A stretch of DNA of 64,000 nucleotides from Branchiostoma floridae. Lineage: Eukaryota; Chordata; Leptocardii; Amphioxiformes; Branchiostomatidae. Where the stretch lies: contig NC_049985.1 of assembly GCF_000003815.2 (NCBI RefSeq), positions 19,587,893 to 19,651,892 on the forward strand. The letters are read 5' to 3'. The position numbers and the translations under genes were made by a program. The notes under the pieces were generated by a model that did not search any database, was not told the origin of the DNA, and was given only the letters and a program-made list of their open reading frames with translations. Positions 24,170 to 37,000 of the stretch are shown here, in pieces (within the stretch, counting starts at the first letter, position 1; each line of letters starts with the position of its first letter).

Positions 24170-25255
24170 TTTATAGGTGGAAATTTGTATTGTCTTTGTA
24201 TAGTGACGTTAAACATACATGTGTGCCAAAATTGCCTCTCAATATAAGTAGAAGAAATCGAAGCTCTAAGTAGATGTGTGGTTTTGGCTCGTTTTGTAAA
24301 CCTTTTTGTTTCAGTTGGTACCATTTATAATTACAGTATAATGCGATTATCAAACAACAGTGGAGAAAAGACCTACAAAATGAGCCACAAATTAAACAAG
24401 AGAAAACAAATATATGATGTAGCGGCTGTATTTATTTTCCCAAGACTTTTGGTGTCTTCTTAGAAAGTGGTATTCCTTCTTCTTCCACGTAAGAAAGGAT
24501 CAGAAAGATTCCAGACCTAGTTTTGGACTAACTGCTTATCTTTTAGCCCAGACTTTTGCGACTTCCTTGTGACAATTTGTAACCATAACAGGAAAACCCT
24601 GTACATATAACATGTACGTCCTGGAACTAGGTCTAGGAACGAGATTGTGTGACGTCAACATCCAGCAATGTTCTGGGAAGGAGAACCAGGGATGGTACAC
24701 GTGATTTTCACGTGATATAAGTGTCCGACAGAAATCTGTATTTGGAATTATGAGGATACTAGTATGCTGTTCATAGTTAATGAATGTTGAAGCGTGGTCT
24801 TGCCCCTGTATTAGTTAAGAAATTCAGGACAAAATTAAAGTCAGGGTTTCAACAGAATTTTACGTTTAAATTGCTTTTTTTTTTTTTTTTTGCAGTTATA
24901 TACTTGTAGGTAAACGTTATTATTACGATCGTGAATCACAAATACTGAAATAGGGTTTGAACCTCCGAACCTCTGCTCGGAGATAAAAGCCCGTATGAAG
25001 GTTATAGTTGACAGGACGTTAGCGTATGTTTGAGTTACGGGTTCCGCTCTCTGCACTTAGTTCACCCGACCTCTTGAACTGTGAGGTGAACGCTTGGGCG
25101 GAAACTGACGGCCTTTGAAATTAGCTAGTTCTTTTACCATGCCGTGTATGTGAAAAAGGGATATTTCATTTGTTGAATGTAGGGGTAGGGCAAAAGAAAA
25201 AATAGGAACTGTTTGACCTGAAGGCCTTTCCCGGCATATACTTGCATTTCCGACG
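24170..25255. other. Non-coding stretch
   Basis: No gene is supported. A T-run of about 19 bases lies near 24876-24894. Confidence 0.4.
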
Positions 25256-25295
25256 TGTGCGTGCGTGTGTTTGTGTTTGTGCGGGTTTGTGCGCA

Positions 25296-25347
<52 letters not shown>

Positions 25348-25385
25348 TGCGTATGTGTGTGTGCGCGCGCGCATTTTGTATGTGT
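25256..25385. repeat. (GT)n microsatellite
   Basis: About 130 bp of GT with occasional TTTGT, ATGT and GC interruptions, ending in GCGCGCGCGC. Confidence 0.95.
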
Positions 25386-25920
25386 GTGAATGTGGCTTGA
25401 ATTTGAAGGAAGCATACTGTATGTGGAACTTTTCTATTCGTCAATTTATCTCAGATATGCAGAGCAAATGTATTATTGAGGCAAAATCTCCACGTAAACT
25501 TTTTTTTCCGTTAAAACGCGGTCAGCTATAAAACTAGCTATAAAAATGAAAAAGAAAACGTAATGTTGCTTTCCCATATCTGCTTTGAGTTTATCCATCG
25601 ATTATCCATAAAGCAATATGTTGAAATTTAGTCCCTCAAAGTTGGCCTCCATGAAATTTGAAAATATATATTCCTCCTCGAATAGTATGTTTGCATGTTG
25701 ACTGTATGTGTGGGGTCTTTGACGTGTTTTGTGTTTACGGATCTGTTATTGTACGTACAGCCCGTGTGCATCAATCTTTGTCGTAACACCGTGACCAGAT
25801 GTTAACTGATGTACGTACGGGCTGTTGTGAAAATAAACTGGTGTACGTGACAATTTCCACGTCCTTTTCTGACGGTGGTCTACATGATGAACCCTAAGGC
25901 AAAAAAACGCTACGTTTAGG

Positions 25921-26130
25921 TACTGTAAATGCAGAAGTGTTCGCGGTGGATTAATGTTCGCGGTTTTCGCGGTGACCACTTCATCGCGAACTTAAAACCA
26001 ATGTGAACATTTTTATATTATGGTATTAGACTGCCGTCTGTGGTGTTACCGCGAAATTAATGCCACCGCGAAAAGTCCTTTTTCCCTCTACCGCGAAATT
26101 AAATCCCCGGGAACTTAAATGCATTTACAA
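25921..26130 (+). mobile_element. GCGG-type MITE
   Basis: TACTGTAAATGCAGAAGTG at the start and AAATGCATTTACA at the end; collinear with 22569-22783. Confidence 0.9.
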
Positions 26131-26207
26131 TATGTTGACACTACTAGTACTCTAGGGTAGATTCCGGCGCTTCCATTTTGGCTGGTAAAAATGCGCAACA
26201 GTGTCCT

Positions 26208-26390
26208 ACTCTCCAAGCAGAGGTTAGGCTCCGGCTGTTTCTTAACGTTTTTTTTTAGTCGTTTATATCGTGCTTTCTATTTTGTCATTTTCCTTGAAGC
26301 AAGATAAAAAAAAAGATAGAAAGCCCGATAAAAACGACTAAAAAATTTAAACGTTAAAAACAGCCGGAGCCTAACCTCTGCTTGGAGAGT
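26208..26390. mobile_element. Long-armed foldback MITE (ACTCTCCAAGCAGAGG termini)
   Basis: The arms are about 65 bp: ACTCTCCAAGCAGAGGTTAG with GCTCCGGCTG and TTTAGTCGTTTA, mirrored by GACTAAAAAA, CAGCCGGAGC and CTAACCTCTGCTTGGAGAGT. A shorter copy is at 38082-38193. Confidence 0.85.
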
Positions 26391-28105
26391 ACAATGTCCG
26401 GGGGTATGCCCCCTTCTCCGGAAAAATAACCGAAATCTTGACCATCTGAAACGCTATTTTCTGAAGTTTGAGGGCAAATTTTGCTGCTTGACTCAGCTAA
26501 ATTCAATGACAACAGCTAAATGCCAGTGTCACCGCTACGGTTTACAAAAAAAAAGGGAGGTCAAACTACGATTAGGGAAATTTCGGGCTCGAATACGCTT
26601 CACCTCGAAGGCTATGCGCTTGACCGGAAATGCTAATAATAAACTCCTCACCACGAATTACGAACTTACGGGTAATTAAAAAGGTCCGCCTACGCCTTTC
26701 GGAAAAGAGCATTCAGACCCTCTCTCATGTCTATTTATTGGAACATGTGCTGATTGTAGGATTCGCTGTCACCTAGCGGTCATTTCTGAGAACTGCATTG
26801 CATCGTAGGATAGAAGCCTGTTTAACATAAGTCAATTTACATAATAACGCAAGGCTTGGTCGCGTTCGTCTGAATATATTTTTGTCGTAGACGTTTCAGC
26901 TGTGCTACATACGTATCTAGGACAACCATTTCTGTTACAAGACAGGATAATTTTGTACGACATATACACAACTGTCCTACGAATTTTATCTGCCGTGAAC
27001 CGCGGTCGCACGACAAAGACGAACGTGACCTGGCCGTACTTGTGACATGGAGAAAAACAGTCACCAAGCAACACCAGTTAAATACAGCAAGGTTATATTG
27101 GACGTAGGCCGTCGTACGACTAAGTCTTTGATGTCGTACGACGTACTTTCAAGCAAGCAGAACTAATACAACCGACAAGCTGGGTTCTGGGACTGTATTT
27201 TCAGCAACTGAATTTTACACGACATAGGTATGATTATTGAAAGAATGCCCTCAAATTACCATCGTGCAAAGATCGTACGTCTATCATATCGTCATTTTGT
27301 TAATATTTCTTCGAACGAAAACGAAAGAATACATTACACTAATGTCTAATCAACTGAAGGTGCATATATTATTGGATTTGCCTTAAAAGGCTGTAGTTAA
27401 TAAACTGTCCCATACATTGGAAAATAAGTGGGTTTGTGATTTAGTAAAAACGTAGTCATTTTGGCGGCTAAAATCATAGTGACTCAAATTGTGAAACTAT
27501 GAAATTGTAGCGACTGAAATTATAACTATACTATCAACACCGCGAAATGAAATTATAACCATACTCTGAAACAACTGAAGAAGGTTCATTTGTATAATTT
27601 GGACACTCCTTTGAATCGGCAGTTTTGATACGGCACTTACATCTCGAACCACGGCCAGCAAAATTCCGACATCTGGCAGAAAACTATTTTCTATCGATGA
27701 CAAATATTTGCAAACACTGACACACCTGTCTTGTGTAAACTGTGACTTGAAGGCGGCGTTGTTAATCACACATAGTCTAACAAAGGCGCTAACAGAGTGT
27801 TATACTAACACAGTTACGGCGATCAATTTAGATTTAGAATGACTAGAATCAGTAGGCAATGTTCTGAAGTGTATGTTCTGATATAGGTAAAAGCTAAAGG
27901 GTAATGTTATATGATTTTATACATCTAGGTTAAAAACAGAATTCCAGTATTTCACACTCTATTAAGATGGCAGACTTTACGCCTTGCATGTCCTATAGAT
28001 AAACGTTATATAGCACTGAGAATGCATGGCAAATCTGGGTTTGGGATTTAAATCGGAAAATCGGATAAATACAGACTCTGAGGACGGTTTGTATTGTAAA
28101 AGCAC
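26391..28105. other. Non-coding stretch
   Basis: No gene is supported. 26400-26475 shares GGGTATGCCCCC... CATCTGAAACGCTATTTTCTG with the interior of the MITE at 57197-57360. TCGTACGAC words cluster at 27108-27140. Confidence 0.45.
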
Positions 28106-28113
28106 ATGCAAAT

Positions 28114-28146
<33 letters not shown>

Positions 28147-28462
28147 TACATACATACATACTGAAACTAACGTACACAGAGAAACATACACATGGACAGA
28201 CATAGACAGACAAAAAGACACATACACAAAGGCACCATGCTCAAACACACATACACACACACACACACGAACATACACAAACACACACACAGACACACTC
28301 ACACACAAACACACACATGCACACACACGCACACACACACACACACATACACACACACACACACATACACACACACAAACACACACACAGACACAAACAC
28401 ACACGCACACACACACACACATACACAATGATACAGACACATGCACACAAACACACAGACAT
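28106..28462. repeat. (CA)n microsatellite, interrupted
   Basis: About 350 bp of ACAC with ACAT, AGAC and AAAC interruptions. It directly abuts the 5' end of the long repeat at 28466. Long open frames on both strands (CVCVCV, HTHTHT) are repeat artefacts. Confidence 0.95.
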
Positions 28463-28465
28463 ATA

Positions 28466-28710
28466 ATGTTTTGAAAGGAATGAATATGAGCCGACATAAA
28501 TGACTATAGTGTTGCTCCTCGCGGTGCCCTTTGTAATTAGGCGATAAGCTTGGACGAGCAAAGACAGGCCGTGGCGATGCCGCCGTGCTAATTAATACCA
28601 AAAACATCCTTTTGTTTGGTACCGACAAACTCCGTATGTGGTCCAGACGCTGACAGGACGCGGCGGCACGAATCCCTCAAAGGGTAAGAACACCAACAGA
28701 TCTCGAGGTG
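28466..28710 (+). mobile_element. 5' end of the Helentron-like repeat, third copy
   Basis: TAATGTTTTGAAAGGAATG through CCAACAGATCTCGAGGTG, nearly identical to 38537-38785 and 40196-40442. It runs into the 100-N gap, so its length is unknown. Confidence 0.85.
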
Positions 28711-28810
28711 NNNNNNNNNNNNNNNNNNNNNNNNNNNNNNNNNNNNNNNNNNNNNNNNNNNNNNNNNNNNNNNNNNNNNNNNNNNNNNNNNNNNNNNNNN
28801 NNNNNNNNNN
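28711..28810. other. Assembly gap (100 N)
   Basis: Exactly 100 N, the conventional size for a gap of unknown length. It removes the 5' part of the RecQ gene and the 3' part of the preceding repeat. Confidence 1.
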
Positions 28811-30664
28811 CATACCAACATTTACTTTATCAAACAGGAAGACCTCCAGCCTGTACTTCATCACATCGAGTCCGCACAGACGGTTCAAGACATCAAAAAA
28901 CATATTGTTTACAGCCAAACCAAAAACCAGTGCCACGATCTGTGGGAGCTATTGAAGAACAGTTCCAAAAAAAAGAAGGCAGTTAGAATGTTTCATGCTA
29001 GCATTTCAGCCAAAGCCAAGGCAGAAATTTTGGAAGAATTCAGGACCGGCTCTGTGCGGATTGTGGTGTCAACTATTGCTTTTGGCATGGTAGGAAAATG
29101 TCAAGTTATTGTCTTTCCCCGTAATATAAATTTCATGAGGTTAAATGAACACTGGTCAACAATACAAACATTGCCTTTTCCATTTGACAATTGTACTACT
29201 CTAAGAATATAATACTTTGTTGACAGTACTGACTAAGATGTTAAATTTTCTTATATGACACTAACTTTGGCCTGAAATATAGTAGTTATACATGGAACTT
29301 TTGCTAATACATTTATGTATGTCACACAGGGCATCGACATTCCAGACGTTCATGGTGTGGTGGTTTACCATGTCCCAACAACCATCGGGCAGCTGTATCA
29401 GGTATATACTCTTATATACAATATACAATCATAGATATATATGTCACATGGGAGATTGGAACCCAGGAATCTCCTAGGGGAGATTGGAATTCTCATCTCC
29501 CATAGGGAAGATGAGAATTCTGTTAGCACAGTCTTTGATTCTACCAGGAGAAATCCAGATTAGGTGAAATTGTTTCGGAAGACAGACTGAATGATTTCAC
29601 AACTTTTAATCAATTCTACCATAGGAAGTAAGCATACTCTACAAACTATTCTAGGTGATTCACTTCATTTTTTAAACAGTTCCTTTTGTCGTACCACTTG
29701 CTACATTGTAAGTAGCAAACCTGTCAGTTTCTTCAAAATTGGAACTGGCTTTGGAGAAGGAAATGAGCTCTTATGCATCCAGTGAATAACTTAAAATGGT
29801 TGTTTGCAAATGTCACTGATTTACATGTTTGTGACATTTTCAACCTTTATTAGTTAGTTGCTCAGTATTTTAAACCAGTTTTATATAAATAGATCTAACA
29901 TTTCTTCAAAATATGAAGTGAATCACCAAGATAGATAAATAGATAGATATAGATAGCTAGATATTGGAATACATGGAATTGCGACATTTTCATTTCCCTG
30001 AGGCAGACTATTTTTTTGGCCATTTTTTATCTAGGAAGTCGGACGGGCTGGACGGAATGGGGAACAGGCCAGTGCTGCCATCTTTCATGGCAAGGCTGAC
30101 TTGAAGAAAGCTGCAAAGGACGTGACAGGTTTCATCCAGAACAAAGGATGTCTCCGAGAAGAGTTACTGAAGTGCCTTGGCCAGGAAATGCAAGACCAGC
30201 CCGAGCAATGTTGCAATACGGAGGAAGATGACATCGACCCTGACGACCCCTCCTACTCCACTTTTATATTTCTGAGTTACACTGGTCCTCAACCTGACGG
30301 CAACCAACGACCCAGGCCCATCTACCAGAAACGGCGCCAGGACACACATATGGGGAATGAGTTGAAGGACAAACTTAGAGAATTGCGGGACGAGTGGTAC
30401 GTTCAGAGACCAGAACTGCTCCTCTTTGGACCAGAAGCTATCATGGCCGAGGAAACAATCACCAGCATCGAAAGCAAGTGCCGGTCAATACATAGTCTGG
30501 ACGACCTGAACAAGATAAATGGCATACCGGAGGACAAGGGAGAGGAAATTCTGGGAGCCATCAACCAGTTGTTCCCAGAAGAGCAACGCAGGACAGCAAG
30601 AGCAAGAAGGCGAAGGGGTCGTGGTGTAAGAGGAGCCCTCCAAGACATCACGAACATACAGTAG
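28811..30664 (+). CDS. RecQ-family DNA helicase, C-terminal part (join 28811-29089, 29330-29401, 30035-30664)
   Basis: Three exons with consensus splice sites, all phase 0, give 326 residues to a TAG. The order is that of the second RecA-like domain of RecQ helicases: TNIYFIKQ at the start; KHIVYSQTKNQC (motif IV-like); MFHASISAKAKAEILEEF; RIVVSTIAFGM joined across the intron to GIDIPDV (motif V); then YHVPTTIGQLYQ|EVGRAGRNGEQASAAIF (motif VI with the arginine finger). Next comes VTGFIQNKGCLREELLKCLG and a CC pair, in the place of the RecQ zinc-binding module. The tail of about 120 residues ends in a basic run (ARARRRRGRGVRG). The protein would unwind DNA 3'-5' using ATP. Walker A/B and the rest of domain 1 are missing because the gene runs into the gap. 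Its stop lies 40 bp from that of the convergent DUF6589-type gene. It could be a host WRN/RecQ-like gene or one of a repeated, element-associated set. Confidence 0.85.
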
Positions 30665-31957
30665 TAGAAAACAGAATATTACAGACCTTATAACGGGGCT
30701 GCCCTTACTCGTCCATGAGCGCAGTCAGGTCTACCTCCAGGTCGTCATCCAGGTGGTTTCCTTCCTCCTCCTCTGTATCCCCCTTGTGAAGGTAGTTGTC
30801 CAGCCATTTGTCGAATGTGATACGCTTCATTCCCTTGACGACAACATCAGCAAACTTTTTGCCGAACATCAAGCGCCTGCCTGGAGTCGGTAGGTAGACC
30901 CGTCCCTCGCTGATTTTCCGCCACATTGACTTTATGTCTGCCTCTGAGGATGGCGAGGAGTGGCTGACAGTTTGCTTTGCCCTGAAGACCTTGTCGCAGA
31001 CGCGCCTTGCCGCGTCGATGAGTGGCACTGCCAAGGACACCTCCTGTGCGTGCTTCAAGGTTAGGTGTCCACCTGACGACTTCACGACTTTCTTGAATGT
31101 CCTGGTGTAGGGAAGGAGAAATACTGTGTCTGTTTCACTGTGTATCTTATTTGTGCTTTCATTTCCCACTGTACATGTCTCAAATTATTCTTGAAAACTA
31201 ACAAACCTTAACACGAATATCTAAATACAAAGTTTAGTTCAAACTATGCAGGACATGGTCCAGGTTTCATGTGGTAGCATAATCTTTAACCTCCTTATTA
31301 TCATACAAAGCCTAAAACTCAGTTACTTAAAGTTCAAATGTCTGTATTGCTACTGTTTACAAGTAAGTAGACATGTTTGATGTCACTGTAAATATTGTAA
31401 GATTGTGTAATATTGATAACCTCTATTGTTCAACTTTAAATGTGCCATTGGAAATATTGCAACTGTCTGGAATGAAATGTAAGTTCACATCATGAAGTTC
31501 ATATGTGCCATTGTATTTAATGTGAATACTATAAGTAGGCTTTGATGGTACAAATGTATGAAGTTGTTTATGAACCTTACAGTTACAACACATAAGCCTA
31601 AAATGTGCACATGCAAGCTTAAACTGGATGTATGATAGTGTAAATAATGTATATTATAATGTAAATACTATGTTAGGTTGCTTGTCGAACTTGATGGCAT
31701 TTGTAATGCAAACAAGCCTGTTAACAAATAATCATTAGTCTTATTGGAATTTTTGCAACAAACTTACAAGTTGTAGTTCTCCACACACATGTCCACTGGT
31801 TTTCCGTGGCCTTCTGTAGAATGGACGTTCACCCCACGGTTATGAGTCAGCACGTAAGCTGTCTTTGGAGACCAATCAGCCATTAGATTCGCCAGATGGT
31901 TTGCAGCCTCAGAAACTGTATTGGGTGCGACCGCTGCCGAGAAAAGTTACCAGCCAA

Positions 31958-32259
31958 NNNNNNNNNNNNNNNNNNNNNNNNNNNNNNNNNNNNNNNNNNN
32001 NNNNNNNNNNNNNNNNNNNNNNNNNNNNNNNNNNNNNNNNNNNNNNNNNNNNNNNNNNNNNNNNNNNNNNNNNNNNNNNNNNNNNNNNNNNNNNNNNNNN
32101 NNNNNNNNNNNNNNNNNNNNNNNNNNNNNNNNNNNNNNNNNNNNNNNNNNNNNNNNNNNNNNNNNNNNNNNNNNNNNNNNNNNNNNNNNNNNNNNNNNNN
32201 NNNNNNNNNNNNNNNNNNNNNNNNNNNNNNNNNNNNNNNNNNNNNNNNNNNNNNNNNNN
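31958..32259. other. Assembly gap (302 N)
   Basis: Lies inside the DUF6589-type gene. Exon 8 ends in phase 2 and the next visible exon (31933-31768) needs phase 1 entry, so coding sequence must lie in the gap. Confidence 1.
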
Positions 32260-35200
32260 TGGAAGTAGTTGTCATCAAGGTAATCTATAATACATGTAAT
32301 ACATCATGGCAGGAGAAATAAAAAGAGAACACAATTTCTGCATGGCAAAATAGTAAAAGCTCACCTAATACACTGTCTCAGATCTGTATACAACATCAGA
32401 TGGCGTAGAAGTGATGTGCAGAGCTCAAAGAGACTGTCATCTACCCTGTTGCTGCAACTCTGCTTGAAGATGAACTTGTCCATGAAGGATTCTACGATAT
32501 CGTCTAGCTCCTCTTCTGTCTTCTCCGGAACATCTTCATCAGGACTCTCCATTCCCAGGTGCTCGAGTAAAGCTGCAATTAGGTGTGCTTCACAGGCATG
32601 GTGGAGGAACTCGTCCATGGGGTTGAATTTTTTGCCTGTGGAGACAAAAATAATGTAAACCATGTCAGAAACATTAGCATTGAGGAGCACTGCGTTTTAC
32701 AAATAAAAGTATCAAATACATTAATCCAAGGCTACATACCTTGAGAGTCAACAGTGCGCCTATCCACGACATCCTTCAGATGAGCAAGGGAGCCGACATT
32801 TTTGGGCGATGAAAAGAAGGTGATACAGGTGCATCTTCCCCCTTCCCACACAAAGTGGAAGTCACCTGTAAGATAATCATTTAATGTTAAACATTTCTAT
32901 TTCAGCCGATAGCACACTCACATCCATAGCATTGCATAAGTAATGAATGAAGTTGTGGCAAGGAAACTACTAAAAGATTTGGACTGCCATTCATAAAAGA
33001 CCCATTACCTTATAAAAATTTACCAATAAACATCTAACCTGGGCATTCCTTGGCCCACTCCAGTTTTTCCAGGCGGTTCACGTCATCTTCTCGAAGCCTC
33101 CTCGCACCACGAATATTTTTGCAAGTGGCCTGGTCACCTATTATCTCCTGGATGCAACAGTTACAAAATCAAATCTATATACATTACAAAGTGTACAGGA
33201 ACTGTCTACTCCTATTTAATGCATTGTGCTTAAACAACATGACACTCATTAAACGTCTGTATCATCGAATCTTATTCGGTTTCTGATACGGTTATCCTCC
33301 AAACTCTTATATATCAAAATATTATAGGCAAGCCCTGCTGAAGAACATGGTGAGTAGTTTTAACAAAACAAACATTACTGGCATTCATGGCATCAGTCAT
33401 AATTTGGAAATGCTTCACAAGAATAATCTAACCTGATCCCAGCAGTTGTCCTCAGACATGCCTGCCTCTGTGGCAAACTTCCGGAGGATGGTGATATTGT
33501 CCGCCGTCGTTGCCTCATTTGCCCCCATCAGCTCCAATGGCCTGTAGGTCGATGCAGGAACTCTCTTTCTCTTGGGTGGTGGCTTTTTGTGGGAGGCAAA
33601 TGCTGTGAACCGGGTTGACAGCACTGCCTTGATGCGGGCACTAAACCGCTTTCGCAGGCTGCTGATATCCTCTGCACCTGGGAGGATGTCTTTTGCAGTA
33701 AGGTCCCTGCGTCTTCCCTGTGGAAATATATCATATCATTAGTCATGTATTCTTTAAAGCATTTAACAAATTCAACATAAAACTGCATGTATTAGCATGA
33801 AGCATGTAAGCAGTCATTGTTGAATCACTATCATGAGAAAAAAATAGCAAATATAATCACAGGTCAACGAATTCGAAAATATCACAGACATACCCTTGGT
33901 TCTGTTGACAATCCCTCATCTGGTATGTGTCTGATTGGCACTGTCAGTCGTGACGTCCAATTCTTCATCTCAGAACGGTGACCTTTAACAATGGAAGACA
34001 AATGACGAATATCTCCAACCATGAAAGTGAGACCACAAGCGAAATGAAAAGTTGAGAATTACAACTACTTCTAAAGGATTTGCAGTGTTATCCATGCATG
34101 CATTGGCAATACTGATGTATGCAATGAAAATTTGTTGGCATCATGAACCTTGACTAGAGCACAGCAATAGAAACAAGAAGTAAAATAGAAATTGAATAAA
34201 GAATAAAATATGTACACCATATACATATACATGTTATGTCTTTCAAATGATCATCATTAACTTCTGCCTCACATGATGCTGTGGTCACTATGATTGTGAA
34301 TGGAGTATTGGGCAAAAAGAAGACTACAATGAAGAGAGTTTACAATGGAGAGAATATGTGAAAAATACTAATATTAACAAAATTCATTTGTATTCCGTAT
34401 ACTACAAAAATGACAGCATACCTTGTCTCACTTGTTGGACGTTGACCATTATGTTGACATTGTCATATGACCAGATTTCCCCCCCTGCTGCTATAGGAGA
34501 TGCACGTGTGGTGGCAGCGTTCTCACTGATGATTCGCCAAGCAGTGCGGGATGAAACTCCCATGCCAGCATGGTTGAGGATTGTCAAAAGCTATGCAGAA
34601 TAAAAAGATCACAATTAGATTATTACCATATCCTACTTAAACTATGTGACAGAAATATGTTATGATGAAACATACTTATACTATGGCTCTTATTACTAAT
34701 CCTACTAATTGCATAATACTAATGGCATGCAGTTCTTTGGATAAAATGTCAAGCGTTGTTCTGCTATTCACATGTTCTGCTGTTCATTGTAATTGTCAAA
34801 CAAGCTTCAACATCACATTGAATCTGAACAATATTTACACATTGTCTCTCTTGTCACAACTGAAATAAAAGTCATTTCAAAACATGTACATAAAGACTGA
34901 CTTTTAATAACTCCAAGTAAAGAATACCCATGCAAAACAAGACAGGAATTATGAGGATAGTACATACTTGGTCATTGCATGTTCTTGATAGGAATCCAAG
35001 GGACATGATGACTTGAAGTGCTGAAGCACGGTGATTTCTGTGGTTGGCAATGGTAGCAATGATTAACATGGCGACTGACTGTGATCTATCACCTGATGTC
35101 CTGATGTATGTGGGCGAAGTGAGGTTGGTCATGAGTCGGTAAAGAATGGGTGCGTGTGTTTCCAGGTAGGTGATGGTGTTCTCGGCGCTGAAGTTCTGAA

Positions 35201-35389
35201 TATCTCAGATGGTTTTGATGGTTGATGAAAGCGGGCTGGTTGTTGAGCATATGGCACAGATTTCAAGCCTGAGTTTGTTGTCTAATGTAGTGTTGTCTAG
35301 GAGGGCGGCAGCTTGTCTGGCATTATATAACTGTTCGCGCAATAGCCAGTTTTCTTCCAACAACCGTGCAACTTCCCGGCTAAGATGAA

Positions 35390-36290
35390 TGGGCTGCAAG
35401 CTGGAGTGGCTGAATCCTGTAGGCTGGGACTGACTTTGGAGGTGAGCCATGCTGGAGTGGCTACTCGATCCTGTAGGCTGGGAACTTTGGAGGTGAGCCA
35501 TGCTGGAGTGGCTACTCGATCCTGTAGGCTGGGACTGACTTTGGAGGTGAGCCATGCTGGAGTGGCTACTCGATCCTGTAGGCTGGGACTGACTTTGGAG
35601 GTGAGCCATGCTGGAGTGGCTCGATCCTGTAGGCTGGGAACTTTGGAGGTGAGCCATGCTGGAGTGGCTCGATCCTGTAGGCTGGGAACTTTGGAGGTGA
35701 GCCATGCTGGAGTGGCTACTCGATCCTGTAGGCTGGGACTGACTTTGGAGGTGAGCCATACTGGAGTGGCTCGATCCTGTAGGCTGGGAACTTTGGAGGT
35801 GAGCCATGCTGGAGTGGCTCGATCCTGTAGGCTGGGAACTTTGGAGGTGAGCCATGCTGGAGTGGCTACTCAATCCTGTAGGCTGGGACTGACTTTGGAG
35901 GTGAGCCATACTGGAGTGGCTGAATCCTGTAGGCTGGGAACTGTGGAGGTGAGCCATACTGGAGTGGCTGAATCCTGTAGGCTGGGAACTTTGGAGGTGA
36001 GCCATACTGGAGTGGCTGAATCCTGTAGGCTGGGAACTGTGGAGGTGAGCCATACTGGAGTGGCTGAATCCTGTAGGCTGGGAACTTTGGAGGTGAGCAA
36101 TGCTGGAGTGGCTGAATCCTGTAGGCTGGGAACTGTGGAGGTGAGCCATACTGGAGTGGCTGAATCCTGTAGGCTGGGAACTGTGGAGGTGCATACTGGA
36201 GTGGCTGAATCCTGTAGGCTGGGAACTTTGGAGGTGAGCCATGCTGGAGTGGCTGAATCCTGTAGGCTGGGAACTGTGGAGGTGAGCAGG
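35390..36290 (-). repeat. Coding minisatellite, 18 units of 45-54 bp
   Basis: In the DUF6589-type frame the unit reads HLHSSQPTGFSHSSMA (16 residues), with longer variants HLQSQSQPTGSSSHSSMA (18 residues). All 18 units keep frame. The short PTGF-type units cluster at the N-terminal side and the PTGSS-type at the C-terminal side. The other five frames are also largely open, an effect of unit length being a multiple of three. Confidence 0.9.
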
Positions 36291-36638
36291 CTGACACTGG
36301 GAAGGGAGAACTCCGAGAAGCCGTGGACTTTGAGGAACACTGAACATGGAAGGCTGCACATATGGCTGGAATCCTGGGGATGCTGAGCGGCACGAAATCC
36401 CTAGGTATCTCGACTCCCTTGAACCTCTCCCTTTCTTGAGAGCCACGTCCGGGAAACACTGTCTTACATGTTGCCCAACTTGTTTTACGGTCAGGCGGAA
36501 GTCTGACAGTACATGGCAGAGCTGCTGCATAGACACCTCCCCACAGGGGTCTACCCTGAAGTTAGCTGTCAAGCTGAACAATAAGAAAAGGGTATATCGT
36601 TAGATAGAAGCAAACATTCATAAATCCATATGGTTTGT

Positions 36639-37000
36639 CAGGGCTCGAAATACTGGGTGCACGTGCACCCAGGTGCACCCAAAATTGAAGCTGTGCACCC
36701 AATTATTTTCTGTGGGTGCACAGGGTGCACCCAAATATTTTCATAGGCTTATGTATGTAAAGATATCAAAATTTACTAGTATACATTATATTCTTTACAT
36801 CTAAGTGTTAGAAAGACAATAAAAATGTTTGTCATGGTACTTGTTTAAGAATTTGATAGCTTGTAACTAAGTTTTATTATTAGGTTTTTCTGACATTCTA
36901 CTTAAATCTAAGTGGTGCACCCAAAATTTTTTTAGTGCACCCAATTTAGTAAGCTGGGTGCACCAGTGCACCTAATCCCAAAAATGAATTTCGAGCCCTG
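36639..37000. mobile_element. MITE with CAGGGCTCGAAAT termini
   Basis: CAGGGCTCGAAAT at the left, ATTTCGAGCCCTG at the right, with flanking direct repeat TTTGT (36634-36638 and 37001-37005). The interior repeats GTGCACCCA in both orientations. It lies in intron 1 of the DUF6589-type gene. A 5-bp duplication and CAGGG ends suggest a hAT relative. Confidence 0.8.

Noticed and set aside
28048-28497. Open frames of Cys-Val and His-Thr dipeptides
   Set aside because: They are translations of a CA microsatellite.
31865-32321. Long open frames across 31958-32259
   Set aside because: They are open only because they consist of unknown bases.
35385-36386. Long plus-strand open frame of 333 codons
   Set aside because: It is the antisense of the Ser/His-rich repeat of the minus-strand gene. 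Repeat units in multiples of three leave several frames open on both strands.
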